From Bacteroidaceae bacterium (GTDB lineage Bacteria; Bacteroidota; Bacteroidia; Bacteroidales; Bacteroidaceae): DNA of 9,852 nt. Positions 1-5,652 of the stretch are shown piece by piece. Position numbers and translations under genes: made by a program. The stretch covers positions 1 through 9,852 of the forward strand of contig JALNVG010000081.1 of the NCBI GenBank assembly GCA_023227685.1, in the 5' to 3' direction. The stretch's first letter is position 1; every line of letters begins with the position of its first letter. The notes beneath the pieces are model-generated. The model was not told the origin of the DNA. It was given only the letters and a program-made list of their open reading frames with translations, and searched no databases.

Positions 1-1
1 G

Positions 2-457
2 CTGGTAAGCAAGGTTAAACTTTATAATGTAATAGGGCGATACGGTGTGAATTACGATCAGGTTATGCGTTTCCAGATTGAGCTGAAAGAACATCTTTCG
101 GATATTATTAAAAATTATATCGTTTCTTTCAATATGTTTGATTGTATAACAAATTCAATAATTTATCCGTATATAACAACGGATAAAAAGTTAAATCTTC
201 AGGACTTATTGCCTTTCCTTGATGATAAGTCTGATGTATTTGCCAGAATTAAAAGTCGTGATTTGCATAAAATAAATTATGCCAGAATTATTTTTATGCA
301 TATAGATAATGAACAACAAAAAAGAATGTGGGATGATGAATATCCGAAGAGTTTCGAATTGTCAGCCAAACCGATGTCTTTGAATTTAGATTCGAGAGAC
401 AAAATAGTTATGTTGAGATTGGATAGTATTGCTTTGGAATCGTTACACGAAGCATAG
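2..457 (+). CDS. Unrecognised protein, C-terminal part (cut by left edge)
   Basis: This frame is open from the left edge without a stop, so the gene most likely starts outside the window. The first possible internal start is a GTG at 47, and nothing resembling a start region precedes it. The visible part is 151 residues ending in TAG at 455-457. It is rich in Ile, Asp, Lys and Asn, with no signal peptide, no clear membrane segment and no motif I can assign. Residues near the end (MSLNLDSRDKIVMLRLDS) look like a beta-strand-rich ending. I do not recognise the family. The AT-rich composition and the neighbours place it in the accessory region. No gene follows closely: the next start is 213 bases downstream. 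Confidence 0.6.
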   Translation: MVSKVKLYNVIGRYGVNYDQVMRFQIELKEHLSDIIKNYIVSFNMFDCITNSIIYPYITTDKKLNLQDLLPFLDDKSDVFARIKSRDLHKINYARIIFMHIDNEQQKRMWDDEYPKSFELSAKPMSLNLDSRDKIVMLRLDSIALESLHEA

Positions 458-670
458 AATATTTTTAAATTAGACAGGAAAGTCAAAATCTAGATTTTCA
501 ATAATTATCAAATGGCAGGAATAAAAAGAGAATGTATACCTATAGATTGAGTATTTGGCATTGTTGTTTAGAACACCAAGATTTAGATCTGGTAGAGAAC
601 TTTGGATTTATTGGGGAGCTATGATGATTATATGCTGATTAATTTTTTAAAATTTATAAAATCTAGATTC

Positions 671-1129
671 ATGAAAAAAACATTATTCTTATTATTTCAA
701 TTTGTTTTTGCACTTAGTTTTACTTTAAGTGCTCAGACCAATATCAGATACGCAACGACCGATCTGAATATGCGTTCCCAGTCCAATACTTCTTCCGAAG
801 TAATCTTAGTCATTCCTCAAGGTACGGCCGTTACCATAGACGAAGATTGCGACTGTAAATGGATACCAATTAACTATAACGGAAAGATTGGATACGTTTC
901 GACCAAATACCTTAGCAAAGAAAAGGTCTCTATAGAAATGCCATACCGTTCGGCAGTTAAATATTATACTAATTCACGTGGCGAAAGGGTGCAATCTCCG
1001 ACTCATTACAATTCCGCTCCTGCCGGTGCTACTGCTTTATGTAATGATGGGACTTATAGTTTCAGCCAAAGTAGGCGTGGAACATGCTCTCATCATGGTG
1101 GGGTAGCACGGTGGTTAAAAAGAAAATAG
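671..1129 (+). CDS. Secreted SH3b-domain protein with DUF3761-like C-terminus
   Basis: The predicted product is 152 residues. I chose the ATG at 671 because it gives a classical signal peptide (MKKTLFLLFQFVFALSFTLSAQ, cleavage near residues 21-22); the in-frame TTG at 602 would bury it behind 23 unrelated residues. Residues about 27-83 fit a bacterial SH3 (SH3_3) domain: DLNMRSQSNTSSEV, then a G-T-A-V-T strand, K-W-I-P-I and the ending GKIGYVSTKYL. Such domains usually bind peptidoglycan or peptide ligands outside the cytoplasm. Residues about 105-149 match the short DUF3761 pattern, with C124, C139, H141 and H142 in CNDGTYSFS and GTCSHHGG, which suggests a disulfide or a metal site. It is probably periplasmic or surface exposed. 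It appears to be monocistronic. The exact role is unknown and enzymatic activity cannot be claimed. Confidence 0.85.
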   Translation: MKKTLFLLFQFVFALSFTLSAQTNIRYATTDLNMRSQSNTSSEVILVIPQGTAVTIDEDCDCKWIPINYNGKIGYVSTKYLSKEKVSIEMPYRSAVKYYTNSRGERVQSPTHYNSAPAGATALCNDGTYSFSQSRRGTCSHHGGVARWLKRK

Positions 1130-1206
1130 CAACTAAAAAAATAGAGTTATTGCATCATTTTTATTGTAATTAATGGATGTGGCATAAATATCAGTTACTT
1201 TTTGAT

Positions 1207-1250
1207 AGGACCTGACCTCCTCCCTAAAAACTGTACATAGCTAATTTAGA
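1207..1250 (+). repeat. Left inverted repeat of the IS3-type relic
   Basis: This inward-facing terminal repeat contains GACCTCC, then TCCCTAAAAACTG, then TTTAGAGTTT. It aligns over about 45 bases, with several mismatches and small gaps, to the reverse complement of 2567-2610. The outermost base is A where IS3 ends usually have T, consistent with decay. Confidence 0.55.
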
Positions 1251-1297
1251 GTTTTTGAAGTGAACTCCTAAAGTTGGACGATTAAATGATTCTCAAA

Positions 1298-1345
1298 TTA
1301 TTTTCTATATACCACTGGGCTCATGCCATTGGTTTTTTCATAGAA
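1298..1345 (-). pseudogene. IS3 orfB transposase, last 15 codons only
   Basis: Read on the minus strand from 1345 this gives FYEKTNGMSPVVYRK followed by TAA at 1300-1298. The M-S-P-V-x-Y-R ending is typical of the final helix of IS3-family integrase-type transposases (rve domain). Everything upstream, including the DDE catalytic core, is absent, so this is a fragment. It lies about 90 bases inside the left inverted repeat, the usual position for the end of orfB. Confidence 0.5.
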
Positions 1346-1470
1346 TGACTTTTATTGCTATTTTTCCTGTGATGTGAAACGTCTCCTTTCTTTACCATTC
1401 ATGTTTCTCTTCTACGCTAAATTTACTTCTCCTTTTTGTTGGATTGTGTCAAACTTTTGGGGGCAGATCA
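1346..1470 (-). pseudogene. 5' end of a second IS (terminal repeat plus orfA start)
   Basis: On the minus strand, an IS-end-like sequence (TGATCTGCCCCCAAAAG, then TTTGACAC; 1470-1446) is followed by a purine-rich leader and an ATG at 1402. That start opens MNGKERRRFTSQEK, which resembles the N-terminus of IS3-type OrfA proteins. The frame then stops at TAG (1360-1358). One extra A in the preceding A run would restore Q-E-K-I-A-I, so a one-base loss is likely. Immediately beyond begins the orfB ending of the other element, so two IS fragments are fused back to back. The exact junction is uncertain. Confidence 0.4.
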
Positions 1471-1522
1471 AAAATGGGAAGCTGACACATTGTACAAATT
1501 TTCAATTAAGTAAAAAAACACA

Positions 1523-1552
1523 TTGCAAAATAAAAGATAGTTATTATATTTG
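1523..1552 (+). promoter_or_regulatory. Bacteroides-type promoter of the lipoprotein gene
   Basis: A perfect -7 box TATATTTG (1545-1552) has a TTG (1523-1525) upstream, separated by 19 bases. This matches the Bacteroides primary sigma consensus. Transcription would start near 1559, leaving a leader of roughly 85 bases before the ATG at 1645. The promoter lies inside the IS relic, so the cargo gene does not depend on outside transcription. Confidence 0.55.
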
Positions 1553-1644
1553 GGCAGAAGTTTGAAATAAAAAAACAGATACGTCGCAACGATATTTAAG
1601 CGGTAATGTTTGTAAAAAAGACAAAACAACTAATTCTAATAACA

Positions 1645-2133
1645 ATGAAGAAAATAATTCTTATCCTAATCGTAACTATTGTTTGTAGTTGCTCTACTTT
1701 ATTTAGACCAAATTCTAAAAATCATGACATGTATAGTCCAGAACTTAGCAATAACGAAATTGCAAATTGGAATACATTAACAGGTAGATGGTATGGTCGT
1801 ACGTTATTAAAAAATGGCTTGAAACGAGAATGGATAGTTGACAGAATGATTGATGGTCAATATTCTATCGCTTTTTATACAATTAATAAAGATGGAAAAA
1901 TAAGGAAACAGACAGAAGGTGGTGAATGGGGAGTGTCTGGAAATGTCTATTTCACGATATTAAAATATTTTTCCATGGATGGGCTTAGAGATTCAACAGA
2001 TTTGTCCGATCCTTATAATAGAGATACCTATAAAATATTGAAACTAAACGATAAAATATTTGAATATAAACATATAAGAACCGGTGAAAAATTCAAACTG
2101 CAGAAAGTTGAACCAAACTTTAAGTTGGAATAA
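1645..2133 (+). CDS. Putative lipoprotein, lipocalin-like beta-rich, function unknown
   Basis: The product is 162 residues if started at the ATG at 1645. I prefer this to the in-frame ATG at 1606 because it gives a short lipoprotein signal: MKK, a hydrophobic stretch IILILIVTIV, then the lipobox V-C-S-C with the lipidated cysteine at residue 16. The mature part begins with a Ser/Asn-rich linker. It continues with alternating strands: LTGRWYGRTLLKNG, REWIVDRMIDGQYSIAFY, GEWGVSGNVYFTI and EYKHIRTGEKFKLQKVE. The W-x-G-R-W-Y-G opening and repeated G-x-W or G-x-Y strands suggest a small beta-barrel, lipocalin-like fold; this is inference from pattern only. It sits where an IS3 transposase should be, with its own promoter. 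It has no in-frame stop or other sign of decay, in contrast to the surrounding IS fragments. Confidence 0.75.
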   Translation: MKKIILILIVTIVCSCSTLFRPNSKNHDMYSPELSNNEIANWNTLTGRWYGRTLLKNGLKREWIVDRMIDGQYSIAFYTINKDGKIRKQTEGGEWGVSGNVYFTILKYFSMDGLRDSTDLSDPYNRDTYKILKLNDKIFEYKHIRTGEKFKLQKVEPNFKLE

Positions 2134-2389
2134 ATAAACTTGACTTGTTCAAAGATCTGAATATAGACTTTGTGTACGAATAAAATACTTGATTATTTTT
2201 AATTATAGTATTAGTACTTATTGAAATTTCATATGGACTAACATACTTATTTTATAGGATTCCGAAGAATATATGATATGAAGAGTAGAATATTTATTAG
2301 GCAGTTTCGAAATAATCGAAAACAAATCAAGTTCTGTAATTGACGACTATTATTACGTCTTTGTTTTAAGTATTTCTGCAAATGACAAA
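2134..2389. other. AT-rich stretch without a recognisable gene
   Basis: No convincing coding frame is present. A weak AT-only dyad (AATACT at 2184-2189 with AGTATT at 2207-2212) after the lipoprotein stop might help termination but has no GC-rich stem. The rest may be decayed transposase sequence on the minus strand, but I cannot align it beyond the KKK codons near 2395. Confidence 0.35.
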
Positions 2390-2530
2390 GCGAGTTTCTT
2401 CTTTCATTTGTAAAAGGTGGCCTTATTAACACCCCTTTTGCGACAGACCTCTTCGGCTTTCACATTGGTTTCATTCTACTTTGGAGCGAACAATATCTGA
2501 GATTCTGTAAATTTCGATCATTTCGTAATC
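2390..2530 (-). pseudogene. IS3-family OrfA N-terminal relic with in-frame stops
   Basis: Read on the minus strand from 2514 the frame gives KFTESQILFAPK, stop, NETNVKAEEVCRKRG and VNKATFYK, stop, KKK. This is the characteristic helix-turn-helix start of IS3-family OrfA, normally KFTESQI...VKAEEVCRK.G.S.ATFYNWK. The two stops sit where Gln (CAG to TAG) and Trp (TGG to TGA) are expected, so it is clearly dead. It starts about 80-95 bases inside the right inverted repeat, as in intact elements. No recognisable orfA follows the KKK codons. Confidence 0.75.
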
Positions 2531-2566
2531 TCTAAAATTTTGGTAAATATAAACTTATTAATTTGA

Positions 2567-2610
2567 AACTCTATTTTGAACTGTCCCGTTTTTAGGGGGA
2601 GGTTAGTCCA
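2567..2610 (-). repeat. Right inverted repeat of the IS3-type relic
   Basis: The reverse complement begins TGGACTAACCTCCCCCTA, continues AAAAACGGGACAG and then has ATAGAGTTT. It carries the canonical TG terminus of IS3-family ends and matches the left repeat in inverted orientation with scattered mismatches. It lies on the outside of the orfA relic, as expected. Confidence 0.6.
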
Positions 2611-2615
2611 AACTG

Positions 2616-2647
2616 TTGAAGCTACAATAGCCTTATTCTCAATTTTG
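2616..2647 (+). promoter_or_regulatory. Possible promoter of the broken antitoxin gene
   Basis: A TTG at 2616-2618 and CAATTTTG at 2640-2647 (one mismatch to TAnnTTTG) are separated by 21 bases, close to the Bacteroides consensus. The -7 box overlaps the first arm of the 13-base inverted repeat at 2642-2678, an arrangement suited to autorepression. The first half of this promoter lies immediately outside the IS end. Confidence 0.35.
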
Positions 2648-2678
2648 TCCGAAAAAAGATAGTTATTTCGGACAAAAT
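2642..2678. promoter_or_regulatory. Perfect 13-base inverted repeat, probable antitoxin operator
   Basis: ATTTTGTCCGAAA at 2642-2654 is exactly repeated in inverted form as TTTCGGACAAAAT at 2666-2678, with an 11-base spacer. It ends 17 bases before the ATG of the AbiEi-like gene. AbiEi antitoxins of type IV systems are known to repress their own promoter by binding inverted repeats, so this is the expected location for the operator. A transcript hairpin is an alternative, but there is no U tract after it and it precedes a gene, so a terminator is unlikely. Confidence 0.65.
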
Positions 2679-2695
2679 ATTAAAAGGAAAGGAAT

Positions 2696-3288
2696 ATGGC
2701 ACAGATTTTATCTAAGGAAATTAAAGGCCGTATCATACAAAATGGTGAGGACAGGCTTTATAAAGTGAATGATTTTGCCGACTTGAATAATGACACGCTG
2801 GTCACGCGTGTGTTGTCAAGATTGGAAAAGGAGAATATCCTTGTGCGCCTGTCACAGGGGTATATTTATATCCGAGCCGTAATCGCTTCGGTATCCACAA
2901 GCCTACGCTTGACCGGGTGGCAAGGACTATTGCCTGTAAGGAGCAGGCACGAATCATCCCGTCGGGGTTGACGGCATTGAATGCTCTTGGACTTTCCACT
3001 CAGGTGCCTATGAATGCCGTATATCTTACTGACGGCACGCCGAGGATTCTTAATGTAGGCAATCGCAAGATTGTATTCAAAAAATGTGCACCGCGTATGT
3101 TCGCATACAAAAGTGAACTGTTTGCAATGGTCGTTGTCGCAATGAAGGAAATCGGCGTGAGTCATATCACGGATGAAATGATATGCAATATAAAGAATAT
3201 CCTTGCAAAAGAGGAAAACCAACAGCTCATAAAAAGCGATTTTCAAATAGCCCCCCAATGGGTGCGTAAAAAGTTGGTTACAATCTAA
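2696..3288 (+). pseudogene. AbiEi-family (DUF6088) antitoxin, disrupted by a frameshift
   Basis: Two frames join into one protein of about 196 residues, the usual size for DUF6088/AbiEi-like antitoxins. The ATG at 2696 follows AGGAAAGG (2685-2692). Residues 1-58 form the N-terminal winged helix (YKVNDFADLNN...RVLSRLEKENILVRLSQGYIY). The frame then shifts at about 2867-2872, and the continuation from 2872 reads PSRNRFGIHKPTLDRVARTIA, then KEQARIIPSGLTALNALGLS, the hallmark of this family, ending at TAA 3286-3288. Removing the two bases AT at 2870-2871, or adding one base there, restores the frame. The family antagonises AbiEii nucleotidyltransferase toxins and represses its own operon. No AbiEii gene follows; the next gene is convergent 23 bases away. 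The first frame alone would give a 91-residue product with only the DNA-binding part. A sequencing error cannot be excluded. Confidence 0.75.
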
Positions 3289-3311
3289 AACGAGGGCAAT
3301 ATCTTAAACTA

Positions 3312-4382
3312 TTATTTGTTTTTTTCTTTAGAATAGAATTTTTCTAATCGTTTTATTTCCGGTTTGAAAAGGTCTTGTTTCCTTTGGGATGTCTTCTCGA
3401 AGAAAGATAGTTCTATGCGTGGAGTGCTTTTATGAGCGACTTTTTTCCAAGAACCTATAATCTTACCATTCAGCATAATCGTTGGAGAAAATAAGCCGTT
3501 TTTTGTCATCACTTTGCCGTAGTGAATGTCTTCAATCATCTCGGAGCGATCTTTATAGCTGATCACAAATTCATCGAATGCAGGAAGAAGTAATGCTGAA
3601 TTACTATCAACAGGCGGAACTTTGATGTCGCTTTTCATCCAAAAATCACGTTCATTTATCGTTTCACAAATAAAGTCTACTTTAATCATCTCGAGGGCTT
3701 GTCTGCATTCGGTAATAGACAATCCCGACCACCAGGCGAAGTCATGAATGGTGGCAGGGCTGTGGCTTGTGAAATATTTTCGAGCCAGATGCTCCAGGGC
3801 TTCTTCCTTACAAATTGTTTGTTTACGGGGAGCCCACTCTTCGAGTAGGGTGAACGTTTGCTTCTTTCCCTTCAGCCGTCCATTAACCAAGATTCCTTCC
3901 ATCTCTGCATAGGTTATGGCCGATTTTAAGTGGTCGTCATCTAATGTTATATCTTGAGTCTGTAAGGCACTTCCGATTTCTTGTTTGGTGAGATGCTTTC
4001 CGCCTATTAATATCTTTTCCAGAACAGGAATAGCATTATATATAAGCGATTCATCTATTTGGCGCATCTTTGCATAACAATGGTAAATAGGTTTTAAGCG
4101 AGGGTTAGACAGATCAAACATCCAATGGACATCATCAGCCGAAACAAAGTGCCAAGTGGGACGTAAGGTATGAGTGCGGATAATCTGTCCCGTGTTTAAT
4201 GCTTCTTCAACATCCCTTATTGTTTGATTTTCCAAACGTGTGCCAATAGCCCATTTGGCCATATCAAGAGCTTGAGATTGCATGGCACCCATCCACGAAA
4301 CAATTTCGTTGGGGGCTTTCAATTGATGACTTGTGAGTAATTGATTATATAGACGGAGATTGAGTATTTCAGCTGAATTCAT
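3312..4382 (-). CDS. AlkZ-like winged-helix (HTH_42) protein, putative DNA glycosylase
   Basis: The product is 356 residues and matches the HTH_42 (PF06224) family, which includes AlkZ and YcaQ/AlkX glycosylases that remove bulky alkyl adducts or unhook interstrand crosslinks. Visible marks are MGAMQSQALDMAKWAIGTRL (31-50) with the QxQ pair Q35 and Q37 at the position of the AlkZ catalytic motif, RTHTLRPTWHFV (69-80), the winged-helix segment ARKYFTSHSPATIHDFAWWSG (200-220) and LLPAFDEFVISYKDR (265-279). Length is near the family norm. The ATG at 4382 gives the standard N-terminus and follows a -7 type box at 4413-4406. The gene lies 45 bases downstream of the PIN gene on the same strand, so read-through is possible, but it also has its own candidate promoter. 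It is convergent with the broken antitoxin. The glycosylase activity is inferred from family and motif. Confidence 0.8.
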   Translation of the reverse strand: MNSAEILNLRLYNQLLTSHQLKAPNEIVSWMGAMQSQALDMAKWAIGTRLENQTIRDVEEALNTGQIIRTHTLRPTWHFVSADDVHWMFDLSNPRLKPIYHCYAKMRQIDESLIYNAIPVLEKILIGGKHLTKQEIGSALQTQDITLDDDHLKSAITYAEMEGILVNGRLKGKKQTFTLLEEWAPRKQTICKEEALEHLARKYFTSHSPATIHDFAWWSGLSITECRQALEMIKVDFICETINERDFWMKSDIKVPPVDSNSALLLPAFDEFVISYKDRSEMIEDIHYGKVMTKNGLFSPTIMLNGKIIGSWKKVAHKSTPRIELSFFEKTSQRKQDLFKPEIKRLEKFYSKEKNK

Positions 4383-4405
4383 TGGTGAGTTATTTATGGT
4401 TTATG

Positions 4406-4413
4406 CAAAGATA
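4406..4413 (-). promoter_or_regulatory. Candidate -7 box for the AlkZ-like gene
   Basis: On the minus strand TATCTTTG fits TAnnTTTG exactly and lies 23 bases before the ATG, giving a leader of roughly 16 bases. I see no TTG or TTTG at the proper distance upstream, so the call rests on one box. It sits just after the stop of the PIN gene. Confidence 0.4.
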
Positions 4414-4427
4414 ATATTAGATTATAT

Positions 4428-4952
4428 TTATACATGTACCCGGCAAATATATTTAGTGATATCAATAATAGGTAGCGTGCTCCCTCGCTCATTCACTTTT
4501 TGCATAAATTCTTTACAATCATCTTCAGATAGTACTTTCCTACAGTATGCATAATATAGAAAATCAAGAGATGTAAGATAAGTGATGTTGTTAGCTGAAC
4601 AATATTCTGTTATGTCTCTTAAATTGCTGCTGCCTAATACGTCTTGGTTATCTCTGCAATAGACCATACAGGCACTTTCTCCACGTCCAAGATTGCTTGT
4701 TAATCGGAAGTATTCTTTCATTGAATCACTTTGTGGAGCAAATGTCTCTTGCTTGACTTTATGAATAAAATGAATGTAATTGTCTATGATTTTTTTTGTT
4801 TCAGGGTTTGGTGATATTTCTTTGTAGACTACATCCAGAATGATATATTCGTATTCAGGGAATATCTCAGGAAGTTTGGCAAACATTTTTGCCTTAACAA
4901 AATGAATGATGACATCAGCATCGAGTACTATTTTCGTCTTCTTCTGTCCCAT
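4428..4952 (-). CDS. PIN-domain ribonuclease-like protein (putative toxin/effector)
   Basis: The product is 174 residues. I chose the ATG at 4952: it opens MGQKKTKIVLDADVIIHF, placing the first PIN strand at residues 7-18 as usual, whereas the upstream ATG at 5045 would run 131 bases through the preceding gene. Acidic residues of the PIN active site can be assigned: D11/D13 in LDADV, E45 in VYKEIS and E92 in LGRGESACM. The fourth position may be N110 (SSNLRD) or D113; D130 in TSLDF is another candidate. The GRGE...C pattern resembles the COG2405/DUF3368 branch of VapC-like PIN nucleases, which cleave RNA with Mg2+. Its start overlaps the end of the ImmA/IrrE gene by 38 bases, implying translational coupling. 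The usual small VapB antitoxin is absent; control is probably through the XRE-peptidase pair. The RNA target cannot be read from sequence. Confidence 0.75.
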   Translation of the reverse strand: MGQKKTKIVLDADVIIHFVKAKMFAKLPEIFPEYEYIILDVVYKEISPNPETKKIIDNYIHFIHKVKQETFAPQSDSMKEYFRLTSNLGRGESACMVYCRDNQDVLGSSNLRDITEYCSANNITYLTSLDFLYYAYCRKVLSEDDCKEFMQKVNERGSTLPIIDITKYICRVHV

Positions 4953-5652
4953 TAATATTGATTTTATGTAGTAACTCCAAATAATGTCCTTCTGATATTT
5001 TTCCTTGTTCAAAAAGTGAACGAGACTTTTCTCCGAAATCGCCAATGACTAATCCTTCATTGGCTGATTCATATAAAGCAGTGTCATAACCAAAACATTT
5101 GGCAGAATGTTTTACTGCATATTCAGCTAGCTTGGAACGTGTGCTTTCATTTATCAGACCGACATTTAAGAGTCTGTATAGTAATGCGGAGCGGGAGACT
5201 GAAAAATAATGTTCCAATTTTATGATTGTAGCTATTGATATGTTTTTGGAATTCAATTCCTTTTCAGGGATCAATTGGCACAGTCCGGCCTCAGGCATTA
5301 GCAATGATGACGCAAACATATCTGCACTCTGCTCTATTGGATTCTTGCTACTGCATCCGGGGTTACATTTATGTGGAGTAGGTTGTTTTTCTATATAAAG
5401 ATGATATAACTCGTGAGCGATTGTGAAATGTTGTCTGCCTCTTGAGTTGTTGGAATTGATGAGCATAAAACGGTGATCTGAAGTGTCTTTGAGACACATT
5501 CCGGAGAAACTCTCAGACAGAGGTCGGAATATTGTGAGTATGTTAAGCCTCAACAGTAAGCTTTTCAGGCTTATAGGCTCGGAAGTGCTTAATCCATTAT
5601 CCATACGGAATTCTGCTACTTGTCTTTCTATTATAAATTTATTGGGCTTCAT
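4915..5652 (-). CDS. ImmA/IrrE-family zinc metallopeptidase
   Basis: The product is 245 residues. The zinc-peptidase core (COG2856, ImmA/IrrE) is plain: RQHFTIAHELYHLYI contains H80-E81-L-Y-H84, and E107 in IEQSADMFASSLLMP (106-120) supplies the third ligand. Residues about 1-70 form the usual N-terminal helices and strands (PISLKSLLLRLNI, FSGMCLKD, RFMLINSNNSRGRQHF). The part beyond 120 is helical (KNISIATIIKLEHYFSVSRSALLYRLLNVGLI), and an extra C-terminal segment 180-245 is less conserved. Relatives such as ImmA in ICEBs1 cleave a partner XRE repressor in response to damage or mating signals. Here the start overlaps the end of the XRE gene by 14 bases and the end overlaps the PIN gene by 38, so all three are one operon. 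Inferred role: inactivating the XRE repressor and so releasing the PIN protein. Confidence 0.9.
   Translation of the reverse strand: MKPNKFIIERQVAEFRMDNGLSTSEPISLKSLLLRLNILTIFRPLSESFSGMCLKDTSDHRFMLINSNNSRGRQHFTIAHELYHLYIEKQPTPHKCNPGCSSKNPIEQSADMFASSLLMPEAGLCQLIPEKELNSKNISIATIIKLEHYFSVSRSALLYRLLNVGLINESTRSKLAEYAVKHSAKCFGYDTALYESANEGLVIGDFGEKSRSLFEQGKISEGHYLELLHKININGTEEDENSTRC

Larger units (their letters stand above)
1207..2610 (-). mobile_element. Decayed IS3-family element carrying an unrelated lipoprotein gene
   Basis: The two ends are related in inverted orientation. Inward from 2610 (minus strand) the sequence begins TGGACTAACCTCCCCCTA; inward from 1207 (plus strand) it begins AGGACCTGACCTCCTCCC. 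Both continue into CTAAAAAC and an ACA-containing block. The start of an IS3 orfA lies just inside the right end and an orfB C-terminus just inside the left end, both on the minus strand, as expected for one element of about 1.4 kb. Almost all of orfB is missing, and the centre holds an intact lipoprotein gene. No target-site duplication is evident (GAT on the left, AAC on the right). The element must be immobile by itself. The cargo may have been captured, or the ends may come from two separate insertions. Confidence 0.6.

Noticed and set aside
1445..1489. Inverted repeat TGTGTCA / TGACACA as an operator
   Set aside because: The left arm is part of an IS end and the match is only 7 bases with a 31-base gap; no gene start lies at a suitable distance.
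1374..1565. Plus-strand frame of 63 codons
   Set aside because: It starts inside a minus-strand IS relic and runs through an IS-end sequence; it shows no family-like pattern and no ribosome binding context.
2247..2432. Minus-strand frame of 61 codons
   Set aside because: It overlaps the orfA relic in a different frame from the recognisable KFTESQ...KATFY sequence and has no protein-like pattern of its own.
2866..3258. Minus-strand frame of 130 codons
   Set aside because: It is antisense to the AbiEi-like coding sequence, whose plus-strand translation matches a known family; this is a shadow frame.
4953..5045. Longer N-terminus for the PIN protein from the ATG at 5045
   Set aside because: The extra 31 residues would overlap the peptidase gene in another frame and precede the normal PIN start strand; ATG 4952 fits the domain boundary.
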